Assembly: GCA_030748735.1 (NCBI GenBank)
Contig: JASMLK010000074.1
Location: 1 to 47,809, forward strand
Origin: Myxococcota bacterium
GTDB lineage: Bacteria > Myxococcota_A > UBA9160 > UBA4427
Length of the DNA stretch: 47,809 nt
Reading direction: 5' to 3'
Below the pieces are notes generated by a model. The model saw only the letters and a list, made by a program, of their open reading frames with translations, had not been told where the DNA came from and searched no databases. The position numbers and the translations under genes are program-made. Positions 40,452 through 47,809 of the stretch are shown in pieces (within the stretch, counting starts at the first letter, position 1; the number at the start of each line of letters is the position of its first letter).

Positions 40452-41299
40452 ACGACATCATCGGGCCGCTCGCAGTCTGCTTCCTGATGGCGGTGGTGGG
40501 GCTCGAACTCACAGTCGAAGACTTCCGTCGCATCGGCCGGATGCCCAGGGCGGCGATCATCGGGACCCTGGGACAGATTTCGCTTCTGCCGGCCTTTACC
40601 TGGGCCGTTGCGATCGCCTTCGAGTTGCCCGCGGCGACCGCGGGTGGCCTGGTCTTGCTCGCCGCGTGTCCCGGCGGCGGGATGTCGAACATTCTGGTCC
40701 ACTTCGCGGGTGCGAACCTCGCGCTGTCGGTCACGTTGACGGGGCTCACCTCGATCCTCGCGGTGGTGTCCTTGCCCCTCCTGCTCGACTTCGGCCTCGA
40801 CTTCCTCGTTCAGGAACGCGGGACCTTCGTGCTGCCTGTGCGCGAGTTGTTCGGTCAGCTCGTCTTCATGGTGCTCCTGCCGATCGTGGTGGGCATGGTG
40901 ATGCGAGCCCATGCCCCAGAGTGGGTGGCGCGCAATCACAAGCGGCTGTCGCGTCTGGGACTATTGGGGCTGGGTGTCGTCGTCACGCTGGCGTTCCTGA
41001 GCGACAGCGAACTCGTCGCCGACTCGATGGATGGCGTGATCGCACCCGCCTTCTTCTGGACCGCGGGAGCGGCGGCCCTCGGCTACGGGCTGGGCTGGGT
41101 GCTACGCCTCGATGTGCGGGACCGCTTTGCCCTGATGGTCGAGTACGCCACACGAAACTTCGCGGTTGCAGCGGTGGTCACGCTTGGCTCGCTCGAACGC
41201 CCCGACTTTCTCGGGATCCTCACCGCGGTGCTCGGCGTGGGTTATGCGATGATGTTCGTGCTCAGCGGAGCCCACCGTCGACTGGTGCGTGTGAGCTGA
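40439..41299 (+). CDS. Bile acid:sodium symporter (BASS) family transporter
   Basis: This 286-residue membrane protein has about nine to ten hydrophobic helices. The sodium-binding signatures of the BASS/ASBT fold are present as LLAACPGGGMSNILVHFAGAN (about 78-98) and the later VEYATRNFAVAAVV, corresponding to the two crossing helices. Members import bile acids, steroid conjugates or pantoate/organic anions with sodium. It begins at a TTG (40439); a GTG at 40448 is an alternative. With a P450, acyl-CoA dehydrogenases and steroid-type enzymes nearby, uptake of a sterol-like acid is a reasonable guess but is not shown. Confidence 0.9.
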   Translation: MQEVNDIIGPLAVCFLMAVVGLELTVEDFRRIGRMPRAAIIGTLGQISLLPAFTWAVAIAFELPAATAGGLVLLAACPGGGMSNILVHFAGANLALSVTLTGLTSILAVVSLPLLLDFGLDFLVQERGTFVLPVRELFGQLVFMVLLPIVVGMVMRAHAPEWVARNHKRLSRLGLLGLGVVVTLAFLSDSELVADSMDGVIAPAFFWTAGAAALGYGLGWVLRLDVRDRFALMVEYATRNFAVAAVVTLGSLERPDFLGILTAVLGVGYAMMFVLSGAHRRLVRVS

Positions 41300-41394
41300 C
41301 GGTGAAGCCCGGTGCGGTCGCGGAGCGAGATGGGTCCTTTGCGGACTACACTTGGGGACATCGCTTCGACGATGAAGGAAGCAAGGAGTCGAAC

Positions 41395-42324
41395 GTGAGC
41401 GCTCCCGCAAGAATCGAAGGCAACTACGATCCCGCGAAGGATTACCGAACCGTCGTCGCCAACATCACCAATCACTGCAATCTGGCTTGCCGGCACTGCT
41501 TCGTGTTCAGGGATGGCAATCCCAACGAGGCCCCGAGATCGATCAGGGATGAGATGAGTGACGACGTCATCGTCGACACCATGGTCCATCTGCGAGACAA
41601 GCATGACATCAGTGCGGCGTTGTGGATGGGGGGCGAGCCCACGCTGAAGCCGAAGTTGTTGAGGCGGTTGGTCGAGTTGTTCGAGCACTCGACCATCACG
41701 ACGAACGGCCAGGCGCCGCTCGTCGACTTCGGCCCCCACGTGCTCTACGTCGTCAGCCTGGACGGGCCGAAGGACCTCAACGACCAGATCCGGGGCGAGG
41801 GTGTGTTCGAGCGCGCGATCGCCAACCTCGAACGGCTACCCGAGGACTTCAGTTCGAAGTTCCAGGTCCAGAGCGTGGTGACGCGATCGAACCAGCATCG
41901 AGTGGAAGAGCTGATCGAGTCGCTGAGAGAAACGCGCCTCGGTTGGATGACGTTCTCGTTCATCGTCCCCGCCGCCACCGACCCCGACAACCCCGATGCC
42001 TGGGCGGACAACTTCGAGCGAGCAGAAGCGGTCGAGATGATCATGGCTCTGAAGAAGAAGTATCCCGGCTTCATTCGCAACACGCAGCGACACCTGGAGT
42101 TGATGCTTCCCCCCTATGCGGATCGGGTGACTTCCTACTGTCCCCCCAACCAGATGATCCTCTCCCTGTACCTCGAAGATGATCATTTCACCGTGCCCTT
42201 CTGCTGCCACGGTGACGACGTCGACTGCGAACGATGTGGCGCCTGGGTGGTCTTTCATTCGGCGGCCAGGATGGAGGCGAACGGGCTGATCTCCTGGGAG
42301 GACGCTGCCGGGTTCGCGGGCTAG
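41395..42324 (+). CDS. Radical SAM protein
   Basis: This 309-residue protein has the radical SAM cluster CNLACRHC (C28, C32, C35), a GGEP motif (MGGEPTLKPKLL) for SAM methionine binding and VLYVVSLDGPKDLNDQIRG. The C-terminal portion has further Cys (CCHGDDVDCERCGAW) that could bind an auxiliary cluster, like a short SPASM-type tail. The start is GTG 41395 with AAGGAG upstream; the open frame extends into the BASS gene without radical SAM similarity. It meets the convergent membrane protein gene with a 4-bp overlap. Substrate is unknown; peptide modification and cofactor synthesis are both possible. Confidence 0.85.
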   Translation: MSAPARIEGNYDPAKDYRTVVANITNHCNLACRHCFVFRDGNPNEAPRSIRDEMSDDVIVDTMVHLRDKHDISAALWMGGEPTLKPKLLRRLVELFEHSTITTNGQAPLVDFGPHVLYVVSLDGPKDLNDQIRGEGVFERAIANLERLPEDFSSKFQVQSVVTRSNQHRVEELIESLRETRLGWMTFSFIVPAATDPDNPDAWADNFERAEAVEMIMALKKKYPGFIRNTQRHLELMLPPYADRVTSYCPPNQMILSLYLEDDHFTVPFCCHGDDVDCERCGAWVVFHSAARMEANGLISWEDAAGFAG

Positions 42325-42950
42325 ATCCAGCCGAGGATCGGTCCGAAGATCAAGATCAGCAGTGCGTCGATGGCGAAGAGCCCGCCGATGAATCGCTTCT
42401 GCTTCGGCCTCGGCCAGTCGTGGGCATATACCGCTGCGGCGAAGAACGGGATGTAGACGGTGACGAACACCGGAAACGCTCCCCACCACGGATACACCCA
42501 GGCGAAGTGCGGGCTCATCTCGAGCGGGACCTCCAGGATGGAGAAGAGCGCCGCGTAGCCCACGATCACGAGCACCCGCGCGTTTACACCGAACAAGCGC
42601 TGCGAGGGATCGTCGGGCAGGGCCTTGCTGGCGATCAGTCCGGCGATCGAGAACATCAAACTGATTTCGATCCCGACGCCCACCATGATCAGAAACGAAG
42701 TGTGGTCGGGAACCGTCCAGAGCGCGTGACCGCTCAGGTGTTGGATCACGGCGTTGATGACTTCGACGAACCAGTGGACGGCGTACAGCGCCATGGTGGC
42801 CGCGATTCCATTCCAGTTGCGGTTCTTGATCTCCGTCGAATGGACATAGACGACCAGGGCCAGAATCGTGATCATGTGGCCTTGCAGGTTGTCGAGGCTG
42901 CGCAGGATCGACAGTGCCTGTTCGGTGACTTCGGGTTCGATCAGCTCCAT
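42321..42950 (-). CDS. Six-helix integral membrane protein of unknown function
   Basis: This 209-residue protein has six evident transmembrane segments: HMITILALVVYVHS; AATMALYAVHWFVEVINAVI; TSFLIMVGVGIEISLMFSIAGL; VLVIVGYAALFSILEVP; WVYPWWGAFPVFVTVYIPFFAAAVY; and FIGGLFAIDALLILIFGPILGWI. The start is ATG 42950 behind AAGGAG. I do not recognise a family. His, Glu and Trp residues within helices (AVHWFVE, LEVPLEMSPHFAW) could line a substrate or metal site. It converges on the radical SAM gene, with a 4-bp overlap at the stops, and lies back to back with the WS/DGAT gene across a 189-bp gap. Confidence 0.8.
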   Translation of the reverse strand: MELIEPEVTEQALSILRSLDNLQGHMITILALVVYVHSTEIKNRNWNGIAATMALYAVHWFVEVINAVIQHLSGHALWTVPDHTSFLIMVGVGIEISLMFSIAGLIASKALPDDPSQRLFGVNARVLVIVGYAALFSILEVPLEMSPHFAWVYPWWGAFPVFVTVYIPFFAAAVYAHDWPRPKQKRFIGGLFAIDALLILIFGPILGWI

Positions 42951-43139
42951 GGTCGTCTCCTTGGTGGATTCTGAAGTCGGAGGATACGAGCCGCGCTCCA
43001 CAGGCACCATTTGCGAGTCGGCAGGCCACACCATGCGACCGAAGCTGCCACCATGAGGATCCGCATCGAACACGAGCCAGACGTGTCGGTCGAGACGCCG
43101 TATGCTGCGTACACGCACTGGGGATAGGAGACGCGAACG

Positions 43140-44552
43140 ATGAAGCAGCTCGGCGGTGGTGATGACATCTGGTTCGCCATCGAAACCGACACGACGCCGA
43201 TGCACATCTTGCAGCTCGGCATCTACGACCCCTCTACGAGCGAATCGGCCGAGATCGACCTGGACGACGTCAAGCAGTTCATGCGAGAGCGGCTCGGCGG
43301 TTTGCCACTTCGCCAGAAGCTCCTGTCCGTTCCGTGGAACGCCGACTTTCCCTACTGGATCGAAGACGAAGATTTCGACCTGGACCAGCACATCCGCCAC
43401 GTGCGGGTTCCGCCACCGGGCGACTGGGCCGCGCTGCTCTCCGTCTGCGGTGAGATCATGCAAGAGCCGCTCGATCGTTCACGCCCGCTGTGGGACATGG
43501 TCTTGCTCACGGACCTCGACGATCTCGAAGGCGTTCCCGAAGGCTGCTTCGCCCTCGCGCAGAGGGTGCACCACGGGCAGTTCGACGGAACGAACATCCT
43601 CCGGCTCGCGAGTCGCATTCACTCGACCGACCCCAAAGCCGAACCACCGCCCGCGGACGAGTGGGAGCCGGAGCGCACGCCGTCGGGTGTCGAGTTGTTG
43701 ATGCGCGCACCGTGGAATCGCACGCAGCGCATCTTCAAAGGGGCGCAGGTTCTCGGCTCGAATGCCCCCAGGCTCATCGAGATGCTCTCCTCCAGTGACG
43801 GGGATGATTCGTCGAGCGCGGAGAGCCAGCCCGTACCGCAGACGCGTTTCAACCAGGCGATCGGCACCCGCGAGCGGGTGTTCGATGGCCTGACCCTGCC
43901 GCTGAAGGACGTGATGGAACTGCGGCATCTCGTCGAGGGTGCGACGGTGAATGACGTCGCGCTCTCGATTTGCGCGGGAGCATTGCGCAAGTACCTGCGT
44001 GCCAAGGGTGAACTTCCCAAGGATCCGCTCGCGATCAGCTCACCGGTTTCGGCACACGAGCAGGACGAAGACGAATCGACCGGCAACCGGATTTCGGCGA
44101 TGTTCGCTGCGCTGCCGACCGACGTCGCCGATCCATTGGAACGGCTGCGTCTGGTACGACAGGCAACGAAGCGCTCCAAGGATACGACGGAAGAGATCGG
44201 TGCGGGCAACATGGCCGACGTGATCAACACCATTCCCACCTACCTGCTTGGGCCGCTGGTCGATGCAATCGTCCGCTTCGGCCTCATCGAATACCTGCCG
44301 AACCCCGCCAGCGGGGTCTCGATCACCAACGTGCCCGGCCCCCGCAAGCCTTCCTACTTTCGAGGCGCTCGTCTCGTCCGGGGGATCGGCTGTCCGTTCT
44401 TGTTCGACGGCGTCGGGTTGATCATCGCGATCTCGAGCTACTGCGACGACTTCCTGATGCAGTTCGGCTCGACGCCGAAGATGATGCCCGACCCCGAGTT
44501 CTTCGTGGAATGCCTGCGCGAAGCCTACGAGGAACTCGCGGCGACGCAGTAG
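43140..44552 (+). CDS. Wax ester synthase/diacylglycerol acyltransferase (WS/DGAT), second copy
   Basis: This 470-residue member of the WS/DGAT family has the catalytic HHGQFDG (H144, H145, D149, G150), PLWDM at 116-120 and VSITNVPGPRKPSYFRGARLVRG in the C-terminal half. It is clearly divergent from the copy at 2142 (496 residues). The N-terminus (MKQLGGGDDIWFAIE) is typical. Two such genes in 48 kb agree with a lipid-storing organism, in which isoenzymes differ in acyl or alcohol preference. It is preceded by GGAGACGCGAACG as ribosome site and followed by a short frame and a flavin monooxygenase gene. Confidence 0.93.
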   Translation: MKQLGGGDDIWFAIETDTTPMHILQLGIYDPSTSESAEIDLDDVKQFMRERLGGLPLRQKLLSVPWNADFPYWIEDEDFDLDQHIRHVRVPPPGDWAALLSVCGEIMQEPLDRSRPLWDMVLLTDLDDLEGVPEGCFALAQRVHHGQFDGTNILRLASRIHSTDPKAEPPPADEWEPERTPSGVELLMRAPWNRTQRIFKGAQVLGSNAPRLIEMLSSSDGDDSSSAESQPVPQTRFNQAIGTRERVFDGLTLPLKDVMELRHLVEGATVNDVALSICAGALRKYLRAKGELPKDPLAISSPVSAHEQDEDESTGNRISAMFAALPTDVADPLERLRLVRQATKRSKDTTEEIGAGNMADVINTIPTYLLGPLVDAIVRFGLIEYLPNPASGVSITNVPGPRKPSYFRGARLVRGIGCPFLFDGVGLIIAISSYCDDFLMQFGSTPKMMPDPEFFVECLREAYEELAATQ

Positions 44553-44590
44553 CTGGAAACATGCGAACCGCACCACGAGGGAAACGACCA

Positions 44591-44728
44591 TGACCGATCT
44601 CGCTTCGACCGTCTCGAAGGTGGCGAACGAAACCTACAGCCACACGCGACGCATCATGCCGGAACAACCCTGGTGGAAGAGAAGGATGATGCAATGCCCC
44701 AGACCCCGATGGCTCCTTCAGCACTGAT
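44591..44728 (+). CDS. Short ORF of unknown nature before the flavin monooxygenase gene
   Basis: A 45-residue frame (MTDLASTVSKVANETYSHTR...) starts at ATG 44591 behind a GAGGGAAA ribosome site, and it overlaps the start of the next gene in another frame. The beginning looks like a normal protein N-terminus, but it ends in a biased KRRMMQCPRPRWLLQH tail. It may be a truncated gene start or a leader ORF. No family is recognisable. Confidence 0.3.
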
Positions 44729-45875
44729 CGGAGCTGCCGAGAAGCTCGCACCGCTGTTGCGCGAGAAGGCGCGCGAAGCCGAGCTGGCGAGGCGCCCCCT
44801 CGACGAGGTGATCGACGCCGTGCGCGAGAGCGGTCTCTTTTCCCTCATGATCCCGAAATGCTACGGCGGGCACGAAGCCGACCTCGACACCTTCTTCGAA
44901 GTCGCCCTTACACTCTCGCGCGCCGACGCATCGATGGGCTGGCTCATCGGTTTCTACATCGAACACGGCTTCTGGTTCTGTGGCTATCCCGAGAGCTTTC
45001 AGAAGGAACTCTACGCGGACGCCAACTACATCCTCGCGCCGGGAGCGTTGAACGTGGCCGGTGGCAAGGCGACGAAGGTGGACGGTGGCTACCGATTGGA
45101 TGGCCTGTGGCAATGGGGCACCGGCATCGTCCACGCCGATTGGGTGATGGCGGGTGCGATGGTTCAAGACGGAGACGCGCCGGCCATGCCGCAGTTCTTC
45201 GCTCTGCCCGCCAGTGACGTCGAAGCTGCGGACGACACGTGGCACGTGTCGGGCATGTGCGGCACGGGTTCCTGGGACTTCCGCATCGACGATGTCTTCG
45301 TCCCGGAAATACGCGCGGTTTCGATGCTCGAACTCATGAACGCAACCGGCGAGGCGGCCCGGCTCCACGAGGCGCCTCTCTACAAAACGCCCCTCATGCC
45401 AGTGCTCGGGTTCGCCGCGGGCTTGCCTCTGGTGGGTGCAGCCCAGATGGCGCTCGACGAGTACCGATCGCAGACGAAAGCGAAGCTCGAGTCGGCGCCG
45501 GTCCCTGCCGGTGGCATGGACAGAAACCAGGGCAAGCCTTCGGTCGCCGCACGCGCGGCACTCGACATCGAGGCTGCCGAGCTCTTGTTCCGAGGCGTAC
45601 TCGCAGACGTGATGGAACAGCGAAACGAAGCCACGATGGAAACGCGAAGCGCCTGGCTCACCCGCATGGCGCATGCGGTCTTCATGTGCCGCGACGCCGT
45701 GCAGGACATCGCCTCGGTCACGGGCGCGAACGGGAGCCGTCTCGATAATCCGATCCAACGGGCCCTGCGCGATATCTCGGCTGGCTCCAACCACGCCATC
45801 TTCGACCGCGAAATGCGCTACGCCGACTACGGCAGGCTTCTGCTCGGTCAGCCCATGCAGGGCATGATGGCCTGA
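44694..45875 (+). CDS. Class D flavin monooxygenase / acyl-CoA dehydrogenase-type (HsaA-like)
   Basis: This 393-residue protein has the acyl-CoA dehydrogenase fold as used by two-component flavin monooxygenases such as HsaA and 4-hydroxyphenylacetate hydroxylase: the N-terminal VIDAVRESGLFSLMIPKCYGGHEADLDTF, RADASMGWLIGFYIEHGFW, then LDGLWQWGTGIVHADWVMAGA and MCGTGSWDFRIDDVFVPE. It lacks the typical CoA dehydrogenase C-terminal motif, supporting a monooxygenase that takes reduced flavin from a separate reductase. The ATG at 44694 is preferred, with AAGAGAAGG ahead; a GTG at 44673 is possible. HsaA hydroxylates a steroid ring intermediate, but the substrate here is open. Confidence 0.83.
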   Translation: MPQTPMAPSALIGAAEKLAPLLREKAREAELARRPLDEVIDAVRESGLFSLMIPKCYGGHEADLDTFFEVALTLSRADASMGWLIGFYIEHGFWFCGYPESFQKELYADANYILAPGALNVAGGKATKVDGGYRLDGLWQWGTGIVHADWVMAGAMVQDGDAPAMPQFFALPASDVEAADDTWHVSGMCGTGSWDFRIDDVFVPEIRAVSMLELMNATGEAARLHEAPLYKTPLMPVLGFAAGLPLVGAAQMALDEYRSQTKAKLESAPVPAGGMDRNQGKPSVAARAALDIEAAELLFRGVLADVMEQRNEATMETRSAWLTRMAHAVFMCRDAVQDIASVTGANGSRLDNPIQRALRDISAGSNHAIFDREMRYADYGRLLLGQPMQGMMA

Positions 45876-45992
45876 GTTCGCGACGACCTTGTGCCATCGA
45901 GTTCGGTCCCCCAACCCGTCCAGATGGTCCCTTCATGCGTCGCCCATGCGAGGCTCGCGGCACTGCCGATCGACATAAGGAGAGTCACGAAC

Positions 45993-47189
45993 ATGAACGG
46001 TCCCCTCGACGGCTACACCGTGATCGATCTCAGTCAGGCGGTATCGGGCCCGTTGGCCACGATGATCCTCGCCGACCAGGGCGCCGACGTCATCAAGGTC
46101 GAGCCGACGACGGGCATCGGTGACTTCGTGCGGATCCCCTCCTACATGAAGGGCGGTCTCAACGCCTGGTTCATGAACCTCAATCGTGGCAAGCGCTCCC
46201 TGTCGCTCGATCTGACGAAGACCGAAGGACAGGAACTCGTGATCGAGATGTGCAAACAGGCCGACGTGTTCGTGCAGAACTTCCGGCCCGGTGCGATCGA
46301 ACGGATGGGGCTCGGCTATGACGTATTGAGCGCCGTCAATCCCGACCTCGTGTATGTCTCGATCTCGGGCTTCGGTCCCACGGGCCCCTACGCCGACCGG
46401 CCGGTGCTCGACCCCGTCATCCAGGCGACCTGCGGGATGATCGACCGGCAGCTGAATCCGCTGATCCCGATCCCGGACATCATTCGCAACGTCGTCGCGG
46501 ACAAGAGCACTTCCCTCACCGTCAGTCAGGCTGTGGTGGCGGCGTTGCTCGCGCGCGAGCGCGGCCACGGTGGTCAGCACATCGGCGTTTCGATGCTCGA
46601 CGCCGCCATGTACTTCTTCTGGTCCGACGGCATGATGGATCACACGCTGCTCGACGACGATGTGAGCCCGGGGCGGCTCTTGTCGACGATCTACTCCGTC
46701 ACCGAGTGTCGTGATGGCAAGATCGTCTACTTCGCCGGCAACGAGAAGCAGCGCCTTGGTGTCTGCGAGGCAGTGGGGCACCCCGAATGGGCGGAAGACG
46801 AACGCTTCGCGACGATCGCGGCGCTCGCTTCGAACCCCGATAACTACGCCTTGTTCGGAGAGATGCTCGCCGACGCGTTCGCCGAGATGGGGGCGGTCGA
46901 AGCCACCGAAGCCCTGATCCGGAACGAGGTTCCCGCTGGCCCGGTACTGACTGCGGAGCAGGCCATCAGCGATCCGCAGGTCGTGCACAGTGGGACCCTC
47001 GTCGAATGGCAGCATCCGCATGCGGGCACCGTGCGTCAGCCACGACCCGCGGCGGTGTTCTCCAAGACACCGACCACCGTTCCAGAATGCGTCCCGCTTC
47101 GCGGTGAACAGAACGACGAGATCCTTTCGCAGTTCGGCTTCGACAGTGAACGCGTAGATGAGCTGCGCGGCGCGAAGGTCGTTGGGTAA
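45993..47189 (+). CDS. Family III CoA-transferase (CaiB/BaiF)
   Basis: This 398-residue CoA-transferase moves CoA between carboxylic acids through an enzyme-bound anhydride. It has the N-terminal DGYTVIDLSQAVSGPLATMILADQGADVIKVEP, NLNRGKRSLSLDL, FVQNFRPGAIERMGLGYD and the probable catalytic Asp in VLDPVIQATCGM (about residue 140). The C-terminal VPAGPVLTAEQAISDPQV is typical. The start is ATG 45993 with AAGGAGA about 11 bp ahead; the upstream open frame is not family-like. Bile acid, carnitine and phenylpropanoid acids are typical substrates of relatives. It is followed by the E1 alpha gene in the same direction, with a gap of about 38 bp. Confidence 0.93.
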   Translation: MNGPLDGYTVIDLSQAVSGPLATMILADQGADVIKVEPTTGIGDFVRIPSYMKGGLNAWFMNLNRGKRSLSLDLTKTEGQELVIEMCKQADVFVQNFRPGAIERMGLGYDVLSAVNPDLVYVSISGFGPTGPYADRPVLDPVIQATCGMIDRQLNPLIPIPDIIRNVVADKSTSLTVSQAVVAALLARERGHGGQHIGVSMLDAAMYFFWSDGMMDHTLLDDDVSPGRLLSTIYSVTECRDGKIVYFAGNEKQRLGVCEAVGHPEWAEDERFATIAALASNPDNYALFGEMLADAFAEMGAVEATEALIRNEVPAGPVLTAEQAISDPQVVHSGTLVEWQHPHAGTVRQPRPAAVFSKTPTTVPECVPLRGEQNDEILSQFGFDSERVDELRGAKVVG

Positions 47190-47227
47190 GGGCGCTCTTT
47201 GCAGGAATCACATGGAGGAACCAGGGA

Positions 47228-47809
47228 ATGAACTTGTCCAAAGACGACCTGCTCCAGGTCTACAGACGGATGCGAACGATTCGTGCATTCGAAGAGAAGC
47301 TCACCGAGCTCGTCGGTTCCGGAAAGATCGGTGGCTTCATGCACCTCTATGCCGGCGAAGAGGCGATCGCAGCAGGCGTCTGCGCACATTTGAGTGACGA
47401 CGACCTCGTCGGTTCGACTCACCGCGGGCACGGTCACTGCATCGCGAAAGGCGTCGACGTTCACGGGATGATGGCCGAGTTGTTCGGCCGATCGACCGGC
47501 TCCAACAAGGGCAAGGGCGGCTCGATGCATATCGCCGACGTCGATCGCGGCATGCTGGGCGCGAACGGCATCGTGGGCGGAGGCATCCCTCTCGTGACCG
47601 GAGCGGCGCTGAGCGCCCAGGTGCTCGGCAAGGACAACGTCGCCGTCGGCTTCTTCGGCGACGGCGCGACGAACCAGGGCCAGTTCCACGAGTCGCTCAC
47701 CATGGCGCAGAACTGGAAGCTCCCCGCCCTCTATGTCTGCGAGAACAATGGCTTCGGGGAGTTCACTCCGACCGAGTTCGTGATCCCGGTGAAGGACATC
47801 GTCGAGCGA
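47228..47809 (+). CDS. 2-oxoacid/acetoin dehydrogenase E1 alpha subunit (5' part, runs off the window)
   Basis: The 194 visible residues start at ATG 47228 behind AGGAACCAGGGA and show the thiamine-diphosphate-binding E1 alpha fold: YRRMRTIRAFEEKLTELVGSGKI, FMHLYAGEEAIAAGV, STHRGHGHCIAKGV, GSMHIADVDRGMLGANGIVGGGIP and the TPP motif GDGATNQGQFHESLTMAQNWKLPALYVCENN. The GSMH and STHRGH patterns resemble acetoin dehydrogenase and pyruvate dehydrogenase E1 alpha. The beta subunit and E2 should follow outside the window. The upstream CoA-transferase suggests a shared operon. Confidence 0.9.
   Translation, partial: MNLSKDDLLQVYRRMRTIRAFEEKLTELVGSGKIGGFMHLYAGEEAIAAGVCAHLSDDDLVGSTHRGHGHCIAKGVDVHGMMAELFGRSTGSNKGKGGSMHIADVDRGMLGANGIVGGGIPLVTGAALSAQVLGKDNVAVGFFGDGATNQGQFHESLTMAQNWKLPALYVCENNGFGEFTPTEFVIPVKDIVER

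Noticed and set aside
40666-41394. Long upstream extension of the radical SAM frame across the BASS gene
   Set aside because: It is a shifted reading of the transporter gene; Arg/Ala-rich with no similarity. A GTG at 41395 with a good ribosome site fits the family start.

Overview
The window is GC-rich, gene-dense bacterial DNA. It looks like a mainly aerobic, lipid- or steroid/hydrocarbon-degrading lineage of the former Deltaproteobacteria (Myxococcota or Binatia-like) or a relative. This rests on gene content: two wax ester synthase/DGAT genes, many TetR regulators, an F420-type (LLM) oxidoreductase, acyl-CoA dehydrogenases, a Baeyer-Villiger monooxygenase, a cytochrome P450 and two ethylbenzene/steroid-dehydrogenase-like molybdoenzymes. 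No rRNA, tRNA or marker gene in the window fixes the taxonomy. I found no CRISPR array and no tRNA.

Layout. 1-509: N-terminal part of a transposase-like gene cut by the window edge. 560-6616: PLP aminotransferase, WS/DGAT, AraC regulator with a candidate 21-bp-phased operator, and BVMO. 6619-11751: TetR/enoyl-CoA hydratase divergent pair, a chimeric deletion scar (alcohol dehydrogenase N-half joined out of frame to an alpha/beta-hydrolase C-half), a CMD-family protein, an acyl-CoA synthetase and a small exported Spy-like protein. 11787-14996 (minus): secreted nuclease, short TetR, SDR. 15209-16093: decayed F420-type nitroreductase and a TetR.

16213-25027 reads as one long plus-strand transcription unit: DUF35 OB-fold protein, Ltp-type thiolase-fold enzyme lacking the thiolase cysteine, SDR, sulfotransferase, then the beta and alpha subunits of a type II DMSO-reductase-family enzyme and a DUF1214-like protein. 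36929-30806 (minus) is a second, complete molybdoenzyme operon: TetR, gamma (heme b), beta, alpha, with a NarJ/TorD-type chaperone last. Between the two lie an LLM oxidoreductase, a paired acyl-CoA dehydrogenase operon with its divergent TetR, and a NYN-LOTUS protein. The likely common theme is oxygen-independent hydroxylation of an unactivated carbon, followed by CoA-ester shortening of a side chain.

37209-47809: TetR-P450 operon with a repeated TTGACCAT operator; a membrane-anchored peroxiredoxin-like protein whose active-site cysteine codon is UGA and is followed by a hairpin, so a strong selenoprotein candidate; a BASS transporter; a radical SAM protein; a six-helix membrane protein; a second WS/DGAT; a class D flavin monooxygenase; a family III CoA-transferase; and the start of a 2-oxoacid/acetoin dehydrogenase E1 alpha gene running off the window.

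At least seven gene fragments (hydrolase/ADH chimera, MaoC-like start, nitroreductase, TPP-enzyme tail, EF-hand tail, TetR tail, DUF3604-like tail) lie scattered between intact operons. This points to frequent deletion and gene turnover.
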